From a virus: a DNA stretch of 29,447 nt. The stretch spans positions 1 through 29,447 of IMG/VR virus record IMGVR_UViG_3300025886_000108; one strand, written 5' to 3'. Positions 5,331-10,578 of this stretch are shown here, piece by piece. Made by a program: the position numbers and the translations under genes. The notes under the pieces were generated by a model. That model saw only the letters and a list, made by a program, of their open reading frames with translations. It ran no database searches and had not been told where the DNA came from. Every line of letters begins with the position of its first letter. The stretch's first letter is position 1.

Positions 5331-5713
5331 TCAACCTCCAATATTTTTTTCTCTTCATTTGAATAATTATTATAAGTGAAATTATAATTCTCATCTATAT
5401 AAAAATTTATATTTCTATTTATTACTTTAGTTTCATCTTCTATTTTTTTATTATATTTATTTAAAAGAAATTCAAAATGTTTTTTACATTCATAATTCTT
5501 TAGCATTATATTTTTTTCATCTTGATTATATGTATACTCTTTACCATAATTCTCATGACATTCAGTTTCAAAATTTAAAAAAGATAAACCATTTTCAATT
5601 TCTTTTTTTTGTTTAGTCCATATTTTTATCATTTCTTTAGCAGTAGTTTTATCTTCTTTTAACTTACTTTTTGATAAATTTAAATTATAATTTTGTCTGC
5701 TATCAAGTTTCAT
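5327..5713 (-). CDS. Hypothetical lysine/asparagine-rich protein, 128 aa
   Basis: ATG at 5713 preceded by ACAAATGGAGGTTGC, a one-change copy of the recurring leader. The protein is extremely rich in Lys, Asn, Glu and Tyr, with probable coiled-coil helices (KSKLKEDKTTAKEMIKIWTK; ECKKHFEFLLNKYNKKIEDE) and cysteines at about residues 53 and 76. The composition follows the A/T bias of the DNA. Family not recognised. Both ends overlap neighbours by 4 bases, so it is coupled to the metallopeptidase gene upstream. Confidence 0.75.
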   Translation of the reverse strand: MKLDSRQNYNLNLSKSKLKEDKTTAKEMIKIWTKQKKEIENGLSFLNFETECHENYGKEYTYNQDEKNIMLKNYECKKHFEFLLNKYNKKIEDETKVINRNINFYIDENYNFTYNNYSNEEKKILEVE

Positions 5714-6126
5714 GCAACCTCCATTTGTTTTATATTATTATATTTATTATAGTAGTTCTTAAATAATTGCAATAGTTTATCTTTACTTTTTATAGTTGTA
5801 GGTTGATAAGCTTTCATTAAATGACATTTACTGTCATGTTTACAACCATAGATTGTATGTATTAACTCATGCAATACTGTATGTCTTAGATAATTTTCAC
5901 CTTTGTTTATTGCTCGAGGTGTTATCCATATAATATTATCATTCAATCGACCCTTACCGAGTACATTGCAACTTTTATCTTCACCAATTCTCACATCTAT
6001 TCTAGGTATATTTAAACCTATGTTTTTAATTTCATAGATTATATTCATTACTTGTCTTCTTTGTTTATAAACTTCATTATCCATTTTGAAGTTAGTAAAA
6101 TTCTTAGTTGTTTTATTTTTTCTCAT
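5710..6126 (-). CDS. SprT-like zinc metallopeptidase
   Basis: A 138-aa protein with HELIH at residues 86-90, the zinc-peptidase HExxH signature: two histidine ligands and catalytic Glu87. H97 and H102 in GCKHDSKCHLM (94-104) supply a third-ligand candidate, as in SprT/YgjP-type minimal zincins. A beta strand region (IPRIDVRIGED, NIIWITPRAI) precedes the helix as expected. Cellular SprT/Spartan relatives cut proteins cross-linked to DNA; phage versions are common but mostly untested, and a role in DNA-protein cross-link removal or host takeover is inference. Start ATG 6126 has the leader ACAACTGGAGGTTGA; M15 is an alternative. It overlaps the 128-aa gene by 4 bases. The zincin assignment rests on the motif alone. 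Confidence 0.75.
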   Translation of the reverse strand: MRKNKTTKNFTNFKMDNEVYKQRRQVMNIIYEIKNIGLNIPRIDVRIGEDKSCNVLGKGRLNDNIIWITPRAINKGENYLRHTVLHELIHTIYGCKHDSKCHLMKAYQPTTIKSKDKLLQLFKNYYNKYNNIKQMEVA

Positions 6127-6148
6127 TCAACCTCCAGTTGTATTGTTA

Positions 6149-6397
6149 TTATTCAGTATCTAACCATTTATTTAATTCTTTAAAATCAACTTCCATAGCT
6201 TTTATAAAAGTATCTTCATCAAATCTAGGGTTATCTGCTTTTAAAAATTCAATTAGTTTCCATTGCATTTCTACAATTTCACAACCTCTACTTGAATTTT
6301 CAATTTTACCAGTTTCCAAACCATTATTTTTATAACTTTCTTCATATCCATGTTTAAATATTTCTGCTAGTTTTTTATAGTATTTTCTGCTTAACAT
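6149..6397 (-). CDS. Hypothetical protein, 82 aa
   Basis: ATG at 6397 preceded by an exact leader ACAACTGGAGGTTGA. The protein starts MLSRKYYKKLAEIFKHGYEE, has a GRGCEI-like turn (SSRGCEIVEMQWKLIEFLKA) and an acidic end (DEDTFIKAMEVDFKELNKWL). The pattern of repeated helices with FI.A.E.D.K.LN is suggestive of a small all-helical protein. Family unknown. The opposite-strand frame at 6108-6335 is a shadow. Confidence 0.75.
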   Translation of the reverse strand: MLSRKYYKKLAEIFKHGYEESYKNNGLETGKIENSSRGCEIVEMQWKLIEFLKADNPRFDEDTFIKAMEVDFKELNKWLDTE

Positions 6398-6423
6398 TCA
6401 ACCTCCAGTTGTATTAGTATTAT

Positions 6424-6555
6424 TTATCTTGTAAAATTATAAGCTACATTTACAGCAAAAATTAAAAATAAACTTAAGCTTAAATATATCTCATTATTAA
6501 TTATTGAAAAAACACTTCCAAAAATTAAACTTAACCATAAAATTATATGGTACAT
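6424..6555 (-). CDS. Small two-span membrane protein, 43 aa
   Basis: ATG at 6555 with the leader ACAACTGGAGGTAGA, stop TAA at 6424-6426. The product starts MYHIILWLSLIFGSVFSIIN, has a short polar turn (NNEIY) and continues LSLSLFLIFAVNVAYNFTR. That gives two hydrophobic segments with a hairpin topology and a basic C-terminal residue. The size and topology would suit a small holin, but it sits in the first genes of the minus arm rather than beside a lysin, so a host-membrane role in early infection is as likely. The strong ribosome-binding site makes it a confident gene. Confidence 0.75.
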   Translation of the reverse strand: MYHIILWLSLIFGSVFSIINNEIYLSLSLFLIFAVNVAYNFTR

Positions 6556-6570
6556 TCTACCTCCAGTTGT

Positions 6571-6590
6571 AAGATTTAATTAAAAATCTT
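6571..6590. other. Short A/T hairpin in the first intergenic gap of the minus arm
   Basis: AAGATTT (6571-6577) and AAATCTT (6584-6590) form a 7-bp stem around a 6-base loop, immediately upstream of the ribosome-binding leader of the small membrane gene 6424-6555. No T run follows on the minus strand, so it is not a classical terminator. It could affect initiation or mRNA processing. Confidence 0.3.
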
Positions 6591-6609
6591 GTGTTGTTTA
6601 CTTACTTAA

Positions 6610-6840
6610 TTACAAGCTGTGGTTGTATCTAGCATTTTTAGATTTACCACCTTGAACACTCATATTAATTCGGTTGTAAATGCTTGATTTAACTGGCTTG
6701 TAATATTCTTGAAATATTAAAGAATTACAATTTAAATCTTTTATTGCTCTTCTTTTATATTTTAAAAATTCTCTTCTATTTTGAATTCCGAAAGCTTTGT
6801 AATTATGCTTTGTTATTTCAAATGTTATTGTTTTTTTCAT
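6610..6840 (-). CDS. Hypothetical basic protein, first gene of the minus arm, 76 aa
   Basis: ATG at 6840; no clear Shine-Dalgarno precedes it, only A/T-rich sequence with a TATAAC 4 bases before the ATG. The protein starts MKKTITFEITKHNYKAFGIQ and is very basic (NRREFLKYKRRAIKDL; KPVKSSIYNRINMSVQGGKS, ending KNARYNHSL). A DNA- or RNA-binding regulator made early in infection would fit its position and charge, but no helix-turn-helix or other fold can be named. Confidence 0.65.
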   Translation of the reverse strand: MKKTITFEITKHNYKAFGIQNRREFLKYKRRAIKDLNCNSLIFQEYYKPVKSSIYNRINMSVQGGKSKNARYNHSL

Positions 6841-7073
6841 GATGTTATAAAAACATAGTCATAAGGCTATTGTTTGACTGAAATATGGCAAAAATAAGTT
6901 AATATGAAAAAATAAGTGAGCAATAGCAACGATTATTGAAATAAATTAAAAATAATTGAAAATAATTAAAATAATATTGCTAATAATTGATTTGATTTGA
7001 AATTTTTATAAAAGTTTTTAGAAATAAATAATGCTTATATAATTTGTATAAATAGCTAAAAACTGATTAATAA

Positions 7074-7093
7074 AACTAAGGCATAACTAAGGC
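7074..7093 (+). repeat. Tandem 9-bp repeat AACTAAGGC with 11-bp period
   Basis: AACTAAGGC at 7074-7082 and 7085-7093, spaced one helical turn apart, so that a protein would meet both copies on the same face of the DNA. It lies at the border between the A/T-rich stretch and the more mixed part of the divergent region. Confidence 0.6.
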
Positions 7094-7110
7094 TATTTGT
7101 AGGTAATTAA

Positions 7111-7501
7111 AGGGCGACCAGCTATATATTTTCTGTTGTATTATTGCAACATCTGGTGACAATTATATCACTATAGAATATGCAATTAAGGGTTGAATTA
7201 TCTGGTGCAATCGCTGGTTGTGTGAGGGTTTAAATCATATCTTATATGTGGTAAATATATCACTATGTGTTGTAAACTAGCAACACCTTAAGATACACCT
7301 ATAGATTGTAAAAGATATGTCAGTATTGCTTACCTATATTTGTAGTTTAGATTGATTCTAATTCGCAAGGGGTAGCCGATGTGCCATGGGGGGGTGTGGG
7401 GGTATGTATATAGTGCTTATACAAAATGAAAGACTTTTGAGTGTAAACTAGATAAGGTCGCCCTGCTATAAAGATTAGCTAGGGGGTTGCTATATAGCTG
7501 G
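7111..7501. repeat. Pair of long-range inverted repeats
   Basis: AGGGCGACC (7111-7119) is the reverse complement of GGTCGCCCT (7447-7455), and the directly adjoining CCAGCTATATA (7118-7128) is the reverse complement of TATATAGCTGG (7491-7501). The left side thus has one continuous 18-base block whose two halves have separate partners over 300 bases away. The G/C-rich octamer is unusual in this genome. Candidate roles are a structured RNA, a recombination or packaging site, or paired operators. Confidence 0.55.
7369..7402 (+). other. Cluster of G tracts
   Basis: GGGG (7369-7372), GGGGGGG (7388-7394) and GGGGG (7398-7402) lie within 34 bases in an otherwise A/T-dominated genome. Another GGGGG follows at about 7482. 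Four tracts could form a G-quadruplex, though the loops are uneven. Confidence 0.45.
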
Positions 7502-7608
7502 ACTGACCCAGATAGACTTAGATGCTTCACCCCCTGGAGGGTAACTACTTATATTATACACCCTCTTCTGCATTTGTCAACTCTAATTAGAAATATATTT
7601 AATTTGTG

Positions 7609-7637
7609 TTGTCAACTAGCTGTAAACTTGTTATAAT
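7609..7637 (+). promoter_or_regulatory. Late-arm promoter at the terminase small subunit
   Basis: TTGTCA (7609-7614), a 17-base spacer and TATAAT (7632-7637): 11 of 12 consensus positions. The expected start point (about 7644) coincides with the ATG at 7645, so the message may be leaderless. A second TTGTCAACT sits 35 bases upstream (7574-7582) with only a poor -10, and may be an operator copy. Confidence 0.8.
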
Positions 7638-7644
7638 GATTAAT

Positions 7645-8085
7645 ATGAATAGTAACTTCCTACCTACCAATCAAGATAAGAAAAGAAAATTAACAGAACA
7701 ACAAGAAACATTCTTAGCATCGTTATCAACAACAGCCAAAGGAGATATAAACCTAGCATTACAAGAAGCAGGTTATTCTCCAACATCTAAATCTAAAGTA
7801 ATAGATTCCTTAAAGGATGAGATTGTAGATGTCGCCACAAAGATTCTAGCTAAGTCTGCACCACGAGCCAGTCAGAAACTTGTAGAGATATTGGAGAGTG
7901 ATGACCCCATACCACAAGTGAATGCTAAACTCCAAGCAGCCCAAACCTTGTTAGACAGAGTGGGTGTTGCTAAAAGAGATAAGGTGGATGTTAGTCATAC
8001 AGTATCATCAGGTATATTTATTATACCACAAAAAGAAGAATTAATAGATGTAACAGCAGAAGAGGTAATCGATGAGAAGGAATAG
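7645..8085 (+). CDS. terS: Terminase small subunit
   Basis: The small terminase subunit recognises phage DNA and recruits the large subunit for packaging. I choose ATG 7645 (146 aa, start MNSNFLPTNQDKKRKLTEQQ), because the longer frame from a GTG at 7606 would run through the promoter. Residues about 15-45 (LTEQQETFLASL...ALQEAGYS) match the N-terminal helix-turn-helix of small terminases. The part near residues 95-115 (AKLQAAQTLLDRVGVAKRDK) resembles the family's C-terminal helix, followed by an acidic tail. The position just before the large subunit supports the call. No ribosome-binding site is seen, consistent with leaderless translation. It overlaps the next gene by 14 bases. Confidence 0.8.
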   Translation: MNSNFLPTNQDKKRKLTEQQETFLASLSTTAKGDINLALQEAGYSPTSKSKVIDSLKDEIVDVATKILAKSAPRASQKLVEILESDDPIPQVNAKLQAAQTLLDRVGVAKRDKVDVSHTVSSGIFIIPQKEELIDVTAEEVIDEKE

Positions 8086-8353
8086 TTCGACAATCCCTTT
8101 TGGTTATAAGTTAGCAAGTGATGATAAGACTTTAGTTCCAGTAGCTAAAGAAATAGAATCATTAAATGAAATGAAAGATGGTGTTAAGTCAGGTGCTTTT
8201 AGTTTAAGAGGAGCAGTAGATATATTAGAACATCAAACAGGTCGTAAGCTATCAGCCATGGGGTTAAAGAAGATAATGGATAAAGATACTCCAGAACCAA
8301 TTAAAGAACAACCAAAAGGTTTACTAGCTAGAGATGACAAAGAGACAATATAA
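8072..8353 (+). CDS. Small protein resembling the DNA-binding part of serine recombinases
   Basis: A 93-aa protein between the two terminase genes; ATG 8072 with AGAGG upstream. Residues about 8-70 (IPFGYKLASDDKTLVPVAKE, then SLRGAVDILEHQTGRKLSAM-GLKKIM) follow the pattern of the recombinase domain of large serine recombinases: PFGY, a D..TLVP loop, a helix with G.SLR, then TG-x-S-x-x-G-L/V-x-x-I. The catalytic resolvase domain is absent, so no strand exchange is expected. It may be a domesticated DNA-binding module helping site recognition in packaging, which is inference. The end overlaps the large subunit start by 20 bases. Confidence 0.7.
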   Translation: MRRNSSTIPFGYKLASDDKTLVPVAKEIESLNEMKDGVKSGAFSLRGAVDILEHQTGRKLSAMGLKKIMDKDTPEPIKEQPKGLLARDDKETI

Positions 8354-9920
8354 TTATAGCTTTGAACATAAAGCTAAGTTAGCTTCTAGAAAGTTAGTTA
8401 AAGAAAAAGAAAAAGAAATAGCAAAATTAAAAAAGAACTTGGAGAATAAGACCAGAAGACTCCGAGATAAAAAGGAAGCACTAAAGGTAGTACAGAATGG
8501 CGAGACGAATAAAGAAACGAAGAAAGGTATGGTCATCGAAGAAGACAAGCTTGATAACCTTCCTAACCCTGTTAAAGAACTCCTTCAAGAAGAAAAAGAA
8601 CGAATAGCATTTAAACCTAATACAGGTCCACAAACACAATTTTTAGCAGCACCAGAACAAGATGTATTGTATGGTGGTGCAGCAGGTGGAGGTAAGTCAT
8701 ACGCAATGTTAGTTGACCCATTAAGGTTTATGCACATCAAAGAACATAGAGCATTACTATTAAGAAAGTCAATGCCTGAACTTAGAGAATTAATAGACAA
8801 GTCTAGAGAGTTGTACCCTAAAGCATTTCAAGGTGCAAAGTTTAGAGAGGTTGAAAAGATTTGGAAATTTCCTTCAGGAGCTTCATTGGAGTTTGGTTAC
8901 CTTGATAGAGATGCTGATGTATATAGATACCAAGGTCAATCGTACACCTGGATAGGGATTGACGAGCTAACACAGTATCCTACAGAATTCCCACTTCAAT
9001 ACTTGCAATCACGATTGAGAACAACTAATAATGCAATACAATGCTACATTCGGTGTACTGCAAACCCAGGAGGAGTGGGAGGTAACTGGGTCAAAAAAAG
9101 GTATCTAGACCCAGCACCACCTAATGAATCCTTTACTGGTAAAGATAAGATAACAAGAAAGTTTATTCCTGCTAGTCTACAAGACAATCCTTATCTAAAT
9201 GATGATGGTAAATATGAACAGATGCTTCAATCATTACCACCAACACAAAGAAGACAACTACTAGATGGTAACTGGGATGTTTCCGAAGGAGCTGCTTTTA
9301 CAGAATTTGAATATGATAAACATACAATAGCTCCATATGAATTACCTAAACATTGGACTAGAGTAAAAGGAATTGACTATGGTTATGCAGCAGAGTCAGC
9401 AGTTGTATGGGGAGCAATAGACCCACAAGATGAAACATTAATTATTTATAGAGAACTATATCAAAAAGGATTAACAGGAGAAGAGTTAGCTTTAAGAATA
9501 TTTGAGTTTGAAAGAGAAGATAAACTATCTGTTCCTGGGGTGTTAGATACAGCAGCATGGGCAAGAACAGGAACTACTGGTCCAACTGTCGGAGAAACAT
9601 TAACAAGGGCAGGACATAAGCTTAGAAGAGCAGATAAGAATAGAATTCAGGGCAAGATACAAATACATGAAAGATTAAAATTAAACTCCCAAGGGAGACC
9701 AAAGCTTCAGCTATTTCGTACTTGTCCGAATATAATAAGAGAATTACAATCAATACCTATTGATAAAACAAAACCAGAAGATGTCGATACTAAAGCATCA
9801 GACCATGCTTATGATGCACTTAGATATTTAATTATGTCTAGACCTAGAAGTATTACAGCTTATGAAAATATGCAACAACATAAAAGATGGATACCATCTG
9901 ACCCAACCTTCGGATACTAA
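8334..9920 (+). CDS. terL: Terminase large subunit (ATPase and nuclease)
   Basis: A 528-aa packaging motor that pumps DNA into the procapsid and cuts the concatemer. Walker A is YGGAAGGGKS (113-122), Walker B is WIGIDE (206-211, with D210 and catalytic E211), and a CTANPGGVGG coupling segment lies at 241-250. The nuclease half has D348 in GIDYGYA, D405 in VLDTAAW and D490/D494 in ASDHAYDALRYL. All expected catalytic positions are present. The first 66 residues are an unusual lysine-rich coiled coil (KEKEKEIAKLKKNLENKTRR); M67 at 8532 is an alternative start. The ATG at 8334 lacks a clear Shine-Dalgarno and lies inside the preceding gene, so translation is probably coupled. Confidence 0.95.
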   Translation: MTKRQYNYSFEHKAKLASRKLVKEKEKEIAKLKKNLENKTRRLRDKKEALKVVQNGETNKETKKGMVIEEDKLDNLPNPVKELLQEEKERIAFKPNTGPQTQFLAAPEQDVLYGGAAGGGKSYAMLVDPLRFMHIKEHRALLLRKSMPELRELIDKSRELYPKAFQGAKFREVEKIWKFPSGASLEFGYLDRDADVYRYQGQSYTWIGIDELTQYPTEFPLQYLQSRLRTTNNAIQCYIRCTANPGGVGGNWVKKRYLDPAPPNESFTGKDKITRKFIPASLQDNPYLNDDGKYEQMLQSLPPTQRRQLLDGNWDVSEGAAFTEFEYDKHTIAPYELPKHWTRVKGIDYGYAAESAVVWGAIDPQDETLIIYRELYQKGLTGEELALRIFEFEREDKLSVPGVLDTAAWARTGTTGPTVGETLTRAGHKLRRADKNRIQGKIQIHERLKLNSQGRPKLQLFRTCPNIIRELQSIPIDKTKPEDVDTKASDHAYDALRYLIMSRPRSITAYENMQQHKRWIPSDPTFGY

Positions 9921-9921
9921 T

Positions 9922-10215
9922 ATGCCTTTATATACTTTTAGAAATAAAAATACTGACGAACAATATGATGAAGTAATGTCATATGAAGAATTACAAGAAT
10001 ACTTAAAACAAGAAGATATAGAACAAGTATTTAAAATGAATATATTTAGATACTCTGATAATAATGGAATTAAAGACCAAGAACATTCATGGTTAAAAGA
10101 CCCTAAGATAGAAGGTAATGGAAGATTTAAACCTTATGGTAAGGTTAAAACAGAACAAGATAATCATAATCATAAGGTTATAAAACAAAAGAAACACTTT
10201 GGGGAAAAGATATGA
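9922..10215 (+). CDS. Small phage protein with an FmdB-like beginning, 97 aa
   Basis: ATG 9922 lies one base after the TerL stop; an upstream in-frame ATG at 9862 is inside TerL and unlikely. The start MPLYTFRNKNTDEQYDEVMS followed by YEELQEYLKQEDIEQVF resembles a small protein found in marine and T4-like phages, related to the FmdB zinc ribbon: MPxYxFxNxxTxExxxExMS, then EEYL...IEQV. The cysteines of the zinc ribbon are absent here. The C-terminal part is basic and His-rich (DNHNHKVIKQKKH). Function unknown. It overlaps the next gene by 4 bases. Confidence 0.7.
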   Translation: MPLYTFRNKNTDEQYDEVMSYEELQEYLKQEDIEQVFKMNIFRYSDNNGIKDQEHSWLKDPKIEGNGRFKPYGKVKTEQDNHNHKVIKQKKHFGEKI

Positions 10216-10529
10216 CAAAGAAAAAGATACAATTAAATACTAGAGCTACTAGAGAAATAGATAAGTACCCTATGGTTGCTGTATACTGGCTTGATATTTG
10301 CTCGGATAGCTCCTGGCAATCGATGGAGGGATGTAAGAAAGCAAAGCTACCAACTTGTGTAACTCATGGTCATTTACTTACACAAGCTAAAGGAGTTACT
10401 AGAGTATTTGGAGATTATTCACTATCAGATTCTGAGGATGGTAAGATTGAAGAGATAGGAAATACTACAATTATACCCAATAGTGTTATCATAGAAATTA
10501 AGAAAATAGTTGACAAGTCGAAGAAATAA
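10212..10529 (+). CDS. Conserved-looking marine phage hypothetical protein, 105 aa
   Basis: ATG 10212 in an ATGA overlap, with GGGGA upstream. The protein holds a YPMVAVYWLDICSDSSWQSM segment, cysteines at about positions 30, 41 and 49, a HGHLLTQAKGVTRVFGDYSL block and a GNTTIIPNSVIIEIKKI end. The alternating hydrophobic pattern suggests a small beta protein. I recall similar proteins near terminase and portal genes in marine phages without known function. The last codons contain the -35 box of the portal promoter. Confidence 0.75.
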   Translation: MTKKKIQLNTRATREIDKYPMVAVYWLDICSDSSWQSMEGCKKAKLPTCVTHGHLLTQAKGVTRVFGDYSLSDSEDGKIEEIGNTTIIPNSVIIEIKKIVDKSKK

Positions 10530-10538
10530 GTGTATTAT
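10510..10538 (+). promoter_or_regulatory. Promoter of the portal gene
   Basis: TTGACA (10510-10515), a 17-base spacer and TATTAT (10533-10538) match the housekeeping consensus at 11 of 12 positions. The -35 box lies in the last codons of the upstream gene. The expected start point is about 10545, giving a leader of roughly 34 bases with AGGA before the portal ATG. Confidence 0.75.
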
Positions 10539-10578
10539 TATACTTACTAATAAAATTTAAGTAATTAATAGGAATTGT

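Larger units (their letters stand above)
6841..7608. other. Divergent intergenic region without convincing genes
   Basis: About 770 bases separate the minus and plus arms. The left part (about 6920-7060) is almost entirely A/T with repeated AATAATT/AATTAAA units, which would melt easily. The right part (7070-7560) is more mixed in base composition and holds tandem and inverted repeats, a GTGTTG/CAACAC hairpin (about 7267-7286), G tracts and a repeated ATCTGGTG-CAAT motif (7151 and 7201). Only frames shorter than about 20 codons occur. An origin, a packaging (pac/cos) site next to the terminase genes and divergent control signals are all plausible; none is proven. Confidence 0.6.

Noticed and set aside
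6841-7644. tRNA gene or att site in the divergent region
   Set aside because: No cloverleaf with T-loop and anticodon arm could be built from GGTTTAAATC-like or GGGTTGAAT-like stretches, and no integrase gene is present in the window.
7606-7644. GTG start at 7606 for the small terminase
   Set aside because: It would place the first 13 codons inside the promoter, upstream of the expected transcription start; ATG 7645 is preferred.
9862-9921. Upstream ATG for the gene after TerL
   Set aside because: It lies inside the conserved TerL end and gives a non-homologous N-terminus; ATG 9922 gives a family-like MPLYTFRN start.
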